Shown here in pieces: positions 7,842-17,049 of a stretch of 64,000 nucleotides of DNA; position 1 is the first letter of the stretch, and every line of letters starts with the position of its first letter. The notes under the pieces were generated by a model. It did no database searches, had not been told where the DNA came from, and saw only the letters and a program-made list of their open reading frames with translations. Origin of the DNA: an uncultured Oleispira sp. (lineage in GTDB: Bacteria > Pseudomonadota > Gammaproteobacteria > Pseudomonadales > Oceanobacteraceae); the NCBI GenBank assembly GCA_913061415.1, contig CAJXUD010000013.1, positions 31,442 to 95,441 on the forward strand. Direction: 5' to 3'. A program made the translations under genes and the position numbers.

Positions 7842-8270
7842 ATGAAGACGAATAATAAACACATAATCGCCTTAATAATCATGAGCTTAACTCCAGTACT
7901 AAGCTGGGGGGTGAACCCTCATGACGAATACTATGCAGATGATATTTTTACTGCGATTAATGAAGCGAAAAAAAGACCGCATCATTACGACTACAGTACG
8001 GCCAAACGCTACAACCGCTCTACGACGCAAAGCCTTGATATTCCTAGACTTTTAAATAAAGAGATGAGTATTACCAGCATTGATAGTAAGGATGAAAATT
8101 TGGTTACCGCCGCCGATACTCCGATCAGTAATCAGCACCAAGAGGCCTATGAAGTTAATGATGATGGGGTAACAGAAGTGAGAGCTTTGCCGATTAATAC
8201 AGTGTCACCACTGATTAGTAATCCGAACGTTATTTCACCCAATGTTAGAACAAATATCATCGCCCGCTGA
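7842..8270 (+). CDS. exported protein, paralogue 2 of a tandem pair
   Basis: 142 residues with a signal peptide ending near residue 23. It shares with its upstream neighbour an N-terminal block 'YYADDIFTAINEAKKRP' and the motif YNRSTTQSLDIPRLLNKEMS. The remaining C-terminal part is short and unlike the neighbour. AGGTAA precedes the start. The shared blocks point to tandem duplication followed by divergence outside the two motifs. Function unknown; the mature protein is probably periplasmic. Confidence 0.62.
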   Translation: MKTNNKHIIALIIMSLTPVLSWGVNPHDEYYADDIFTAINEAKKRPHHYDYSTAKRYNRSTTQSLDIPRLLNKEMSITSIDSKDENLVTAADTPISNQHQEAYEVNDDGVTEVRALPINTVSPLISNPNVISPNVRTNIIAR

Positions 8271-8309
8271 TATTTACAAATGTTTTACACAGCCTCATAA
8301 AAAGAAAGC

Positions 8310-9209
8310 TTAGCGGGTTAATTTTGCGCGCACTAGGTGGCGTATCTTTTGCCCCATCTGCAATAACAACCTGTCTTTCATCCACAGTTTTTGAGCACTT
8401 TCAGACACATTTTTAGAGCCAACATCCATCATTTCATGGCACTGATCTAATAACGCAATACTGCCGAGTGTGTAATAATCTGGCGACTCTTCAAAGCTCT
8501 CATTTAACTGTTCAATCATCTGTATATCACCGCTTAATTCTTGCAATGATTTGCCGCTCTCAATCTGCTCTCGCAGTACCCAGCCCAACATAGCCAGAGC
8601 AACGTGCACATCTTCCCAATAACGAAAGGGTTTATTGGCCTGTTGATGTCCATCGATATCCAATAGCTTCTCAGGTGAGATCTCTACTTGATCAAAGCTC
8701 ACACCACTATGAGGAATATCTTCTACGAAAGGCGCCTTTAATGGCTCTGTTGCCGAGACACCGAGGCTATTGCTGGGTAAATAAACGCAGCAAAGTTGGC
8801 CCTCTTCGTTTTTTGCCACCACATACAAGCGGTCTAATTCATTCGGCATAAGCATCACATAGCCCTTTTGTCCATCAAGAACCTTGTGCGCACCTTGCGA
8901 AGAAAGCTGCGTCGCCATATCCCAAGGTTTCTTAACCCCTTTTTCTGAGACACAAAATGCAGCAAGTTCATCACTAGGGCAATTCACATCCAAACAACGA
9001 ATAGCATTTTGATAGCCCGCTAAAAAAGCCATACCCGGAGTTGCAGACTGCGCACCCAAATATACGGCATTGACGGCGTTAGAGTAGTGCTGAGAACCCA
9101 GCATGAATTGCTGACGAAAGGTCTGTATATCTGAGAAGTGAAGCTGAGGAGATAACAAAGCATGCTGCAAGACTGCAAGCATGCTTTGTTTATTGAATGA
9201 ATCTAACAA
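8310..9209 (-). CDS. acyl-CoA dehydrogenase-like protein, shortened
   Basis: 299 residues. The central part looks like the beta domain of acyl-CoA dehydrogenases: 'AFCVSEKGVKKPWDMATQL', 'HKVLDGQKGYVMLM', then 'VSFDQVEISPEKLLD'. A helical C-terminal part (about 195-299) follows. Family members normally have 380-600 residues with FAD-binding N- and C-terminal helical domains. This one has a reduced N-terminus, and I could not find an obvious catalytic glutamate. It starts 4 bases downstream of the coiled-coil membrane protein stop, forming a two-gene operon. It may be a non-catalytic relative; confidence in the family is moderate. Confidence 0.5.
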   Translation of the reverse strand: MLDSFNKQSMLAVLQHALLSPQLHFSDIQTFRQQFMLGSQHYSNAVNAVYLGAQSATPGMAFLAGYQNAIRCLDVNCPSDELAAFCVSEKGVKKPWDMATQLSSQGAHKVLDGQKGYVMLMPNELDRLYVVAKNEEGQLCCVYLPSNSLGVSATEPLKAPFVEDIPHSGVSFDQVEISPEKLLDIDGHQQANKPFRYWEDVHVALAMLGWVLREQIESGKSLQELSGDIQMIEQLNESFEESPDYYTLGSIALLDQCHEMMDVGSKNVSESAQKLWMKDRLLLQMGQKIRHLVRAKLTR

Positions 9210-9213
9210 AGGA

Positions 9214-10080
9214 CTAAAGCGTGCCCGTCATCGCATTTTGCATGCGATCTAAGCGAATTTGAATATCTTCAATCTCAAGCTTCATTTCATTAAATTGTGA
9301 TTCAACTTCAGACATAGAGCTGTTGAGCTTTTTACGCGTCGCATCAATAGAGCGAATAGACTGCTCGTTATCACCAATACGTTTCTCGGTCGCTTCAGGT
9401 AATCCCGTTACCGATGTTTTTAAAGCCGCAATTTTAGCTTCTAAAGCTTGCTGATTATTTGCCAAGCTGGTTTTTAAAGCAGTAATGCTGGTTTTAGTCC
9501 CGCTGATTTCGCCATTCGCTGAAACGATTTTCTTCTCTAGTCCGGCCGTGGTTTTTTCAAGACCCGCGGCTTTCTTTTCAATACCTGCTGCTTTTTTATT
9601 TACTTGAGCAACCGACGCTTTAACGCCTGAAATCGCTTTAGTATTTTTAGCAATGTTAGGTTTGTTGGTTTTATTTGTTAGATCCCAAAGCTTACGAATC
9701 TCTGTCGCATTATCTTTTAATAATACTTTTAAAGCGCCCAGTGATAACGTTGAGTTTTCATCAGAAGCCGACAATTTATCATTTAAAACTCCTAAGTTCG
9801 TCGCATGGCCATTCAAGATGCCTTCTGCTTTAGCCAACTGAGCATTCGCTTCTTGCAGCTGCATAAATAAGAAGCCCGCAAAGCCACCCATTGCCAAACT
9901 TAATATCAACGCAATAATCGCAATCGTTTGCTTGGGTGCAGGAACTGAAATTGCAGCGGCAGGAGCAGATTCTGCGGCACGCTGTGCAGCTAGGCGACGT
10001 TGCTGAAGCTGTTTTTTGCGCATTGCCATGTCTTCTTGTGATGCTTGCATCTTTGGTATGGAATCTTGTTCGTTTGACAT
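9214..10080 (-). CDS. single-pass membrane protein with long coiled coil
   Basis: 288 residues. A charged cytoplasmic N-terminus rich in Gln, Arg and Ala (1-48) is followed by one membrane helix (about 52-73) and a long periplasmic coiled coil to the end. The coiled coil includes Lys/Ala-rich near-repeats of about seven residues (KKAAGIE, KKAAGLE, KTTAGLE, KKIVSAN; about 162-190). It has no catalytic motif. It is transcribed with the acyl-CoA-dehydrogenase-like gene and divergent from sodB. It may be a structural or envelope-spanning protein; no family was recognised. Confidence 0.6.
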   Translation of the reverse strand: MSNEQDSIPKMQASQEDMAMRKKQLQQRRLAAQRAAESAPAAAISVPAPKQTIAIIALILSLAMGGFAGFLFMQLQEANAQLAKAEGILNGHATNLGVLNDKLSASDENSTLSLGALKVLLKDNATEIRKLWDLTNKTNKPNIAKNTKAISGVKASVAQVNKKAAGIEKKAAGLEKTTAGLEKKIVSANGEISGTKTSITALKTSLANNQQALEAKIAALKTSVTGLPEATEKRIGDNEQSIRSIDATRKKLNSSMSEVESQFNEMKLEIEDIQIRLDRMQNAMTGTL

Positions 10081-10260
10081 AGTGCCCCCAGGGTCTTATT
10101 TATTTATTCATTATTATGATTATTAATACACCGAACTGGCGACTTAACGCTTACTCAGTTGAATATTTGAGCGTTTTCGGACATATTTTTGTTGCGCTAG
10201 TATAACGGATAAGCGGATCAAACTAAAACCACACTTTTGCATACCTAGAAGATAACGTAA

Positions 10261-10280
10261 GGTGTGCTATTATTCACACC
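10261..10280. promoter_or_regulatory. inverted repeat in the sodB upstream region
   Basis: A perfect 6-bp inverted repeat, GGTGTG and CACACC, is separated by 8 bases and lies 80 bases before the sodB start. It could be an operator or the start of the leader; no factor is assigned. Confidence 0.35.
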
Positions 10281-10359
10281 AGATTGTGGTTGTAAGGCTC
10301 GCATCATAATAGAAGTCTGCAATTTCACCACATCACTTAGCTAATAACGGAGAGACAAC

Positions 10360-10941
10360 ATGGCGTTTGAATTACCAGCATTGCCTTATGCACAAGATGC
10401 ATTAGAGCCACACATTTCTGCAGAAACTTTGTCATTTCACTATGGCAAGCACCACAATACTTACGTTGTTAAGTTGAATGGTCTAATTGGTGGTACTGCT
10501 GATGAAAACAAATCTCTAGAAGAAATCGTTAAGACTTCTACAGGTCCTGTTTTCAATAACGCAGCACAAATCTGGAACCATACGTTCTACTGGAACAGCA
10601 TGAGCCCTAACGGCGGCGGCGAACCTACTGGCGCTATCGCTGATGCGATCAACGCTTCTTTCGGTTCTTTCGAAGCTATGAAAGAAAAATTGAACGACAA
10701 AGCGGTTAACAACTTCGGTTCTAGCTGGACTTGGTTGGTTCAACTAGCTGACGGTTCTTTAGACATCGTTAACACGTCTAACGCTGGCACGCCAATCACA
10801 GAAGAAGGCGTTACTCCGCTAATCACTGTTGATTTGTGGGAACACGCTTATTACATTGATTACCGCAATGTACGTCCTGATTACCTTAAAGGTTTCTGGG
10901 CGCTAGTTAACTGGGAATTCGCTAACGCTAACCTAGCGTAA
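10360..10941 (+). CDS. sodB: iron superoxide dismutase
   Basis: 193 residues. It converts superoxide to hydrogen peroxide and oxygen in the cytoplasm. The metal ligands are His27, His74 (in WNHTFYW), Asp158 and His162 (in [11 protein letters not shown]). Gln70 in AAQIWNH is the iron-type second-sphere glutamine; manganese enzymes carry it elsewhere. Length and motifs match E. coli SodB (193). GGAG lies eight bases before the start. It is monocistronic with a strong terminator. Codon use is highly optimised, consistent with strong expression. Confidence 0.96.
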   Translation: MAFELPALPYAQDALEPHISAETLSFHYGKHHNTYVVKLNGLIGGTADENKSLEEIVKTSTGPVFNNAAQIWNHTFYWNSMSPNGGGEPTGAIADAINASFGSFEAMKEKLNDKAVNNFGSSWTWLVQLADGSLDIVNTSNAGTPITEEGVTPLITVDLWEHAYYIDYRNVRPDYLKGFWALVNWEFANANLA

Positions 10942-10981
10942 GTGATCAGTTACTATCTTCACTGGTGCAAACCCGTGATAT

Positions 10982-11010
10982 AAAAAAGGAGCTTCGGCTC
11001 CTTTTTTTTG
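10982..11010 (+). terminator. sodB terminator
   Basis: AAAAAGGAGC, a TTCG tetraloop, and GCTCCTTTTTTTT: a textbook rho-independent terminator 42 bases after the sodB stop. Confidence 0.93.
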
Positions 11011-11072
11011 CTCTGTTTTTTGCTCTTTTTTTGTTTATTTCATAGACGATTTATTAATAAGGCTTTCTCCCA

Positions 11073-11666
11073 ATGTCTTTACCGCTTTTACTCGCATCAA
11101 GCTCGGCTTATCGCAAACAGCTATTAGAGAAATTACAGCTGCCCTTTACCTGCGCAAGCCCAGATATAGACGAATCGATATTGCCCAGCGAAGATGCCAG
11201 CGCTTACGTAGAGCGCTTAGCGATAGAAAAAGCCAAAGCGCTTCAAGGCGACTTTTCTAAGCATATTATTATCGGTAGTGATCAATGCGCTGTGTTAGAT
11301 ATTAATGGTCAACAGCACGTTCTAGGCAAGCCACACACTCTTGAAAATGCGGTTCAGCAGCTAAGTGATTGCAGTGGTAGAAAAGTAACGTTTTTAACAG
11401 GCTTATGCTGCTTTAACAGTCACTCCAAAAAGACTTTATCGATTGTAGAACCTTTTACCGTTCATTTTCGTGAATTAACCGATGCCCAAATCCGTCGCTA
11501 TATCGAACAAGAAATGCCGCTAGATTGTGCGGGTAGCTTTAAGTCAGAGGGCATGGGCATTCGCTTATTCAGCGCTTTAGAGGGACGAGACCCCAATAGC
11601 TTGGTCGGCTTACCCTTAATTGCCCTAGTTGATCTTCTGGAGCAGCATGGTATTCAAGTACTTTAA
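11073..11666 (+). CDS. yceF: Maf-family nucleotide pyrophosphatase, YceF type
   Basis: 197 residues. Members of the YceF branch hydrolyse 7-methyl-GTP and related modified nucleoside triphosphates. Diagnostic segments: LLASSSAYRKQLLEKL at the N-terminus, IIGSDQCAVLD, GKPHTLENA, the branch-typical DCAGSFKSEGMGI, and LEGRDPNSLVGLPL near the end. These match E. coli YceF closely. In many gammaproteobacteria yceF precedes yceD-rpmF; here it stands alone, facing gspD across a shared terminator. Confidence 0.9.
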   Translation: MSLPLLLASSSAYRKQLLEKLQLPFTCASPDIDESILPSEDASAYVERLAIEKAKALQGDFSKHIIIGSDQCAVLDINGQQHVLGKPHTLENAVQQLSDCSGRKVTFLTGLCCFNSHSKKTLSIVEPFTVHFRELTDAQIRRYIEQEMPLDCAGSFKSEGMGIRLFSALEGRDPNSLVGLPLIALVDLLEQHGIQVL

Positions 11667-11735
11667 TCGGGCCCCATTAGATTTGGTATTGGTTAATTGC
11701 GCCGTGATTACTTTATATCAAATTTTCTACGGGCA

Positions 11736-11768
11736 TAAAAAAAGACCAGTCTGGACTGGTCTTTTTTT
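11736..11768. terminator. bidirectional terminator between yceF and gspD
   Basis: An 11-bp perfect stem (AAAAGACCAGT / ACTGGTCTTTT) with a CTGG loop has A and T runs on both sides. It serves the two convergent genes. Confidence 0.9.
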
Positions 11769-11793
11769 ATTTTCGTTTATAGTCTAGAAGCAA

Positions 11794-13698
11794 TTAATTA
11801 TCTAATTGAACACCTTGAAATAAACGATTCATTCGTTTGTCAACAGCATCAACTTCAACATCACCTGACAATTCAAATTCCCAGATGCCATTGTATTTAT
11901 CATGGGTTAACGTTGTCGCTTTTTGCTTATCTAATACAATTGTTGGTCTTAAGAAAACCATCAAGTTACGCTTAACGTGCTGCGTACTTTTACTCTTAAA
12001 TAACCAACCAAGAAGTGGGATATCACCTAAGATTGGCACCTTACTTTCCGTTTCGGTAATGTCGTCGCTGATCAATCCACCCAATACGATGGTTTCTTCA
12101 TCAGCCGCTAAAATCATTGTTTTTAACTTACGCTTATTAGTAATTAAATCGGCCTGGCCTTGAACGGTAGTATTAGCAACCGATTCAGCACTAACCTCAA
12201 CCTCTAGACGCAACTCATTGCCTTCGTGAATATGCGGCTTAATTTTTAGCGTTACACCAATGTCTTCACGTGAAATCGTCGTAAATGGATTGCTGTTTGA
12301 GCTAGAGGAAGTCGACCCTGTTAAGAAAGGAACGTTCTGACCCACAACAATTTCCGCTTCTTGGTTATCCAGTGTCATGATGCTTGGCGTCGATAGTAAG
12401 TTAGTATTACTCTGGCTCTCAAGCGCCTGGATAATCACACCAAAATCGATCTGGCCATTCGATTCTTTAAAGCCACCCACGGTTAAACCATTACTCAATG
12501 TTGGAGCACCTGTTGCAACGCCAGTGGCAATCGATGAAAGCGACTGCCCTGCATTACCAAAGTTAGTACCTGCAACTGGATTGTCTGTATCACCCACGGC
12601 CCACTGAAAGCCTAAAGAATCGGTCACATCACCGGTTACTTCAACAATCGCCGATTCGATCAGTACCTGAGCACGACGTACATCTAGCTCATGAATAATT
12701 TCATCAATTTCTTTTAAGACCGAAGGCTCGGCACGAACCACCAGCGCGTTTAATTCTTCATCCGCGTGGATGCTCGCCTTACCTTTTGCTTTGTTAGCAT
12801 CTTTATTACCGGAATCGGAATCAGACATAACATTCTTTAAAAGCTCGGCCAGTTTTTTAGAGTCGGCATACTTTAAGCGGATAACCTTAGTACTACCGGA
12901 GAAATAAGAAGGCTTATCAAGCTGCTGAATCAAGGTACGAATACGTTCACGCGACGTTTTCTCACCTTTAATAATAAGGCGATTACTACGTTCATCGGCA
13001 ACGACTCGAATACTACCCGCACCGCCACTCTTAGCACCCTTACCTTGAGCAACTTTATCAGGGTCAAGACTTTGCAACATGGTTACCACGTTTCCGACCC
13101 ATGCTTCTTTTAACTGAATAACTTCCAACTCTTCAGAGCCAGACTTATCAAGACGATCAATAATCTGTTCGATACGATTAATATTTGAAGCGTGGTCAGA
13201 AATGATCAAAGCGTTAGCAGACTTAACCCCAGCCAGATGTCCATATTTTGCAACCAGTGGGCGTAAGATAGGCACTAAGTCCAAAGCCGGCGTATTTTTA
13301 ATCGTGATCACTTTCGTAACCATTTCTTGGCTTTGTTTTTTATACTTATCTTCTAAATCACGGCCTTGCTGCTTAACTGAGTTTTGCTGCACAACCATGA
13401 TCACATCGCCTGCAGGAACGGCAGCATAACCATGCACTTGCAAGACTGATAAGAACAGCTCGTAAACGGCCTCGGTATTCATAGTTTCTGTAGAAACTAC
13501 TGTGACCTTACCTTTGACTCTAGGGTCTATGACAAAGCTTTTGCCGGTAATATCAGCAATCTGTCCAATGAACGCTGAGATGTCAGCATCATTAAGATTC
13601 ACTTGCCAATTTTGATCTTCTGCATGAACAGTCATTACAGGAGTGCTGATGGCAATCGTCATAGCCAACAGTGCAATTTTACAAAAACGCTTGAGCAC
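11794..13698 (-). CDS. gspD: type II secretion outer-membrane secretin
   Basis: 634 residues with signal peptide 1-26. Periplasmic domains N0 (about 30-105), N1 (128-190), N2 and N3 (192-345) are followed by the secretin barrel domain (about 350-600), with VPFLTGS near the gate and 'ETIVLGGLISDD' and 'VPILGDIPLLGWLF' at the core. The Ser-, Gly- and Asp-rich insert in N3 (SDSDSGNKDANKAKGKA) is common in GspD. The protein forms the pore through which folded exoproteins leave. It is the last gene of gspN-gspC-gspD; the other gsp genes are not in this window. Confidence 0.95.
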   Translation of the reverse strand: MLKRFCKIALLAMTIAISTPVMTVHAEDQNWQVNLNDADISAFIGQIADITGKSFVIDPRVKGKVTVVSTETMNTEAVYELFLSVLQVHGYAAVPAGDVIMVVQQNSVKQQGRDLEDKYKKQSQEMVTKVITIKNTPALDLVPILRPLVAKYGHLAGVKSANALIISDHASNINRIEQIIDRLDKSGSEELEVIQLKEAWVGNVVTMLQSLDPDKVAQGKGAKSGGAGSIRVVADERSNRLIIKGEKTSRERIRTLIQQLDKPSYFSGSTKVIRLKYADSKKLAELLKNVMSDSDSGNKDANKAKGKASIHADEELNALVVRAEPSVLKEIDEIIHELDVRRAQVLIESAIVEVTGDVTDSLGFQWAVGDTDNPVAGTNFGNAGQSLSSIATGVATGAPTLSNGLTVGGFKESNGQIDFGVIIQALESQSNTNLLSTPSIMTLDNQEAEIVVGQNVPFLTGSTSSSSNSNPFTTISREDIGVTLKIKPHIHEGNELRLEVEVSAESVANTTVQGQADLITNKRKLKTMILAADEETIVLGGLISDDITETESKVPILGDIPLLGWLFKSKSTQHVKRNLMVFLRPTIVLDKQKATTLTHDKYNGIWEFELSGDVEVDAVDKRMNRLFQGVQLDN

Positions 13699-13709
13699 CG
13701 ATTAAGTCC

Positions 13710-14579
13710 TTATTTAATGGTATGATTAACAACAAAACGACCATTGCCACGCTGAATTTCCAAGCGCGCTTGTCCACTATTAGTAACCTCTTCTAATAGC
13801 ACCTGATCATCTTCTAAATTGCCCAATGCCTGCCCGTTAACAGACAATATTATATCGCCAGGCCTTAGACCTAACTGAGTTAGCATTGAGCCGGAACTTG
13901 AAACTTTATAACCTGATCCATTGCCAGAAGTTTCTAGCCCCATCTTTCTTAATGCGCCCGCAGGATCATTACTGACTTCATCTTTTAATAACTGCACCGC
14001 ATCTGCTGGGGTCCGAATACCGCTAAATCTTTCTTTAAAAGTACCACGGGTTTGAGCCCGTTTTTGTGCGGGTGTCGGCTTACTGGATTGCTGAATACCC
14101 TGCTTACCTGCGAGCTCAAATTTTAGCGCTTCTAACTTACCGTTGCTATCAAGAATCACCTGATCTTGCTGCACGGCGGCTAACTTTGTTCGCCCCTGCA
14201 CCACATCACCGATACGATAATTTTTACCCGCACCGCCCTTAGGAGCAATAATTGCACTGGAATTTTCCGCAATACTCGCGGCCATAACGCCTAATAACGC
14301 TAACCGTAAACGCGTCGTTGGCGCATCTAATTCTTTTGGTACTTCAACAACAGCGACCGTCGCATCACCAAAGATATGCATGTCTGCAATACTGTCGTTT
14401 TGAGCGACGACCGCTGCGCCTTTAGCACGCGTAGGCTCAGACAATACTACGGTGCTAGGGGCTAAAAACATCCAAGTGAATACAGCCAACTGGCTAGAGA
14501 TTAACACGGTGAAAGTTAACTTACCTAAAATTAAAGCCAGTCGCTGCCAAGGCAAAATTATGATTGTTTGCTCAGTCAC
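13710..14579 (-). CDS. gspC: type II secretion inner-membrane clamp protein
   Basis: 289 residues. A short cytoplasmic N-terminus and one membrane helix (about 17-40) precede the homology region (about 90-155), which contacts GspD N0. A C-terminal PDZ domain (about 205-289) contains 'LGLRPGDIILSVNGQAL'. GspC links the inner-membrane platform to the secretin and takes part in substrate recognition. It is 11 bases upstream of gspD and 76 bases downstream of gspN. Confidence 0.92.
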   Translation of the reverse strand: MTEQTIIILPWQRLALILGKLTFTVLISSQLAVFTWMFLAPSTVVLSEPTRAKGAAVVAQNDSIADMHIFGDATVAVVEVPKELDAPTTRLRLALLGVMAASIAENSSAIIAPKGGAGKNYRIGDVVQGRTKLAAVQQDQVILDSNGKLEALKFELAGKQGIQQSSKPTPAQKRAQTRGTFKERFSGIRTPADAVQLLKDEVSNDPAGALRKMGLETSGNGSGYKVSSSGSMLTQLGLRPGDIILSVNGQALGNLEDDQVLLEEVTNSGQARLEIQRGNGRFVVNHTIK

Positions 14580-14655
14580 TCTGCACTCCTGGCTGCCAAC
14601 TGTTTAATGATTCTATCCATAGTATTTGTATCGTCTTATATATTTCTTATTAAGG

Positions 14656-15423
14656 TCATAGCAGTTTTTGTGACGCTTCAAATATGACTTTCTCTGCGGG
14701 GACTTCTGCTGGCCATTGAAGCCCTAAAATATCTAAGAATCGGCGACGAATGCCAATGCCGGCCCAGCCATCTGGCTGAATATACCCCTTTCCAATATCT
14801 TGACCATCGGTATTGGTAATCTCTAGCTCAACATTATCAGCAGGTTTCTGAATAACACCCACTAAAATAGGTAAGGTAGCATTAATCGTCTTTCCTTCTA
14901 AAGGAAAACTCACATCGCCTCCACTAAACAGCAATCGGCCGTCGGCAGCGAGTACTTGCTTATCATGAATGGAGAAGATCGCATTAAATTTATTCAGTTC
15001 AAAGTTGCCCACCAATGATGAGCGCCCTTGTCGTAATACCGGAGCAAGATAACGCGAAGACATAAAGGCTTCACTTTGGCTTACTTCAATGTGATCAGCA
15101 TTACCGCGCACGAGTCCTTTAAATTTGAGCTCATCGCCTGAGACTTTGACATTGGCGGCAAGCTGCCCAGTGATCAGTTCACTTAATTGAATATCCCACT
15201 GGCCGGTGACCTTGCCAACATTAGGAATATTGATCCGCGCTTGGCCCTGCCAGAGAGTGCCTGTAACCAACTCAACTTTCACAGGCAAGTTTCCTACATG
15301 CGGCTGAACTTTAGGCCAAACATATTCCAAGGGCGCAGTGAGCCCCAAGAACATAACAAAACTGAATAGCCCGATTAACAAATACCATTTAACGGACCAT
15401 ATGGCAGACAAGAGTACCTTCAA
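14656..15423 (-). CDS. gspN: type II secretion protein N
   Basis: 255 residues. One N-terminal membrane helix (about 13-32) is followed by a periplasmic beta-rich domain typical of GspN ('VTGTLWQGQARINIPNVG', 'LEYVWPKVQPHV'). GspN is an optional type II secretion component related to the AsmA-like/lipid-transfer fold; its exact role is unsettled. It is the first gene of the gspN-C-D unit. The roughly 200-bp upstream region carries a Fur-box-like palindrome at 15531-15545. Confidence 0.88.
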   Translation of the reverse strand: MKVLLSAIWSVKWYLLIGLFSFVMFLGLTAPLEYVWPKVQPHVGNLPVKVELVTGTLWQGQARINIPNVGKVTGQWDIQLSELITGQLAANVKVSGDELKFKGLVRGNADHIEVSQSEAFMSSRYLAPVLRQGRSSLVGNFELNKFNAIFSIHDKQVLAADGRLLFSGGDVSFPLEGKTINATLPILVGVIQKPADNVELEITNTDGQDIGKGYIQPDGWAGIGIRRRFLDILGLQWPAEVPAEKVIFEASQKLL

Positions 15424-15528
15424 AATTATCTCTTTTAATTATTTTTGCATATTAACCAGCATTCTACTGAATGCGAGCCGTAGTGTAATGGAGTTTTATG
15501 CCATATTGTGAAAACAAAGACACATTTT

Positions 15529-15547
15529 AGTAATGATTTTCATTATA
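15529..15547. promoter_or_regulatory. Fur-box-like palindrome upstream of gspN
   Basis: TAATGA TTT TCATTA is a perfect palindrome. The surrounding 19 bases match the classical 19-bp Fur consensus at 14 positions by hand count. It lies about 110 bases before gspN, in a 204-bp gap with no gene, and suggests iron control of gspNCD. The site is inferred only from sequence. Confidence 0.45.
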
Positions 15548-15627
15548 CCGCCGATACAAATGCCTTTCTGGCCATCAGCTGTTTGTTTTTTAAACAATAA
15601 TATCCCATCTAACCATTAATTCGTGGA

Positions 15628-17043
15628 TCACGCTTGCTGCAGAATCGCTTGCTCAATCAATCCTACTCTATCTTGCCCCCACAGGACCAAATCACCGTAT
15701 TGGTAAGTTGGCACTCCCCACGAACCCAATGCCAGCATCTGCTGGCGATTGCCTTCTGCCCAGCCTTGCCACTGTTTATCACGATCGCTTTGCTTGAGCA
15801 GCGTTTGCGCATAAGCCCAATCGAGCCCCGTACGCTCAACTATTAATTTTAAGCCCTCATCGGTATCAGAGTGAACGCCTTGGGCATTGACGGCTTGTGC
15901 ATAGTTCAATAGATATTCAATTTCCACACCTTGTGATTGCGCATACTTAAACAGCGAGTAACAACGATTAACGCCCTCGCCTAAAGGATCTGCCACCCAG
16001 CCATAATCAATTCCCAATTTCTGCGCTTCTCGCTTGGTATCGTGAAGGATATACATCTTTTTTGTATTAGGCACAGATAAGCCGCGCATAATCATTGGTA
16101 ATATAGGCTTAACGTCTAGGCTTAATTGATAGTGCTGTGCCAATGTCACCGCTTGCTGTAAACCAAGGTGAGAATAAGGGCTGCGAATAGAGAAATAGAG
16201 GATTAGTTTTTTATGTTTTGGATCAGGCTGAGTTAAAGGTTTAGTTTGGCAAAACTGGGCATAGGTTTTATCGAAGAAAACTTCTGTCGCCTCACCCTGG
16301 CCAAGGGCTAATAAGCGTCGTTCTAAATGGTCTAGTCGGTCGAGCCCCCAATACCATTCGCCACCATAATGCAGCATCGCGCTCATATAATGACCATTCT
16401 TAGCCAAGCACAGCTCATTTGCTCGAAGTAGATCCTTCCAAGAATGCACAATCGACTCAGAATCGTTTGGATCAGAGTCGTTTGAATCACCTAAGCTATC
16501 GAGAGCCTGCTGAAACCAATAATTTTTAAAGACGCTTTCGATAGCAGCCCAATCACAATACTGATTTTTAAGGCTTTGTGCCTCTTGCTGTAATAATAAC
16601 TGGCTAGCCTGTTCTGCCCGAATTCGTTCATCTTGCGGAGCTTCCTCAGGCCAATCGAGCTGATATAACCTAGCGAGATGAGTCGCATCAATAAACGCAT
16701 TATGGTGCCAAAGCTGCTCTTCTGGATACATATCTTGCTGAAGATTTAAGATGGTTTTAAATTGTAGGCGCACATCAAAGCGCCGCTCAACGTCGGCTAA
16801 TACTTGCACCAATAAATAACTGTAGGGATCGTTAATTCTAAGGTAGACATCAACCTGATGCTCGCGTTTTAAAAGCTTACGCCAGCTCTCATACCACTGA
16901 CGCTTCATGACCAGCAGTGCATTACTCGATATTAAACGGGCCGCATAAGGCTGTAGATGTTTTTTAAAACCAAAGGTCATAGTGAGTCTTTTAATCTTTT
17001 TTGTGATTGCTTGGTGTTTGGTGCCCGGCCTCGATACCTGCAT
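15628..17043 (-). CDS. tandem DsbA/HCCA-isomerase-like thioredoxin-fold protein
   Basis: 471 residues from the furthest start; a second candidate ATG at 16980 (residue 22, MTFGFK) would give 450. Neither has a good ribosome site. Two similar thioredoxin-fold units are present: one starts at 'DVYLRINDPYSYLLVQ' (about 65-265), the other at 'LILYFSIRSPYSHLGL' (about 280-470). Both carry a 'D/S-PYS' motif instead of a CxxC pair, as in 2-hydroxychromene-2-carboxylate isomerases and kappa-class glutathione transferases. The second unit keeps 'GSWGVPTYQYGDLVLWGQDR', the typical cis-proline/FWGQDR end. It is probably a glutathione-linked isomerase or transferase. A 15-bp tandem duplication (16457-16486) encodes an Asp/Ser-rich linker. 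It starts 7 bases after the small lipoprotein gene. Confidence 0.7.
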   Translation of the reverse strand: MQVSRPGTKHQAITKKIKRLTMTFGFKKHLQPYAARLISSNALLVMKRQWYESWRKLLKREHQVDVYLRINDPYSYLLVQVLADVERRFDVRLQFKTILNLQQDMYPEEQLWHHNAFIDATHLARLYQLDWPEEAPQDERIRAEQASQLLLQQEAQSLKNQYCDWAAIESVFKNYWFQQALDSLGDSNDSDPNDSESIVHSWKDLLRANELCLAKNGHYMSAMLHYGGEWYWGLDRLDHLERRLLALGQGEATEVFFDKTYAQFCQTKPLTQPDPKHKKLILYFSIRSPYSHLGLQQAVTLAQHYQLSLDVKPILPMIMRGLSVPNTKKMYILHDTKREAQKLGIDYGWVADPLGEGVNRCYSLFKYAQSQGVEIEYLLNYAQAVNAQGVHSDTDEGLKLIVERTGLDWAYAQTLLKQSDRDKQWQGWAEGNRQQMLALGSWGVPTYQYGDLVLWGQDRVGLIEQAILQQA

Positions 17044-17049
17044 CGGCGG

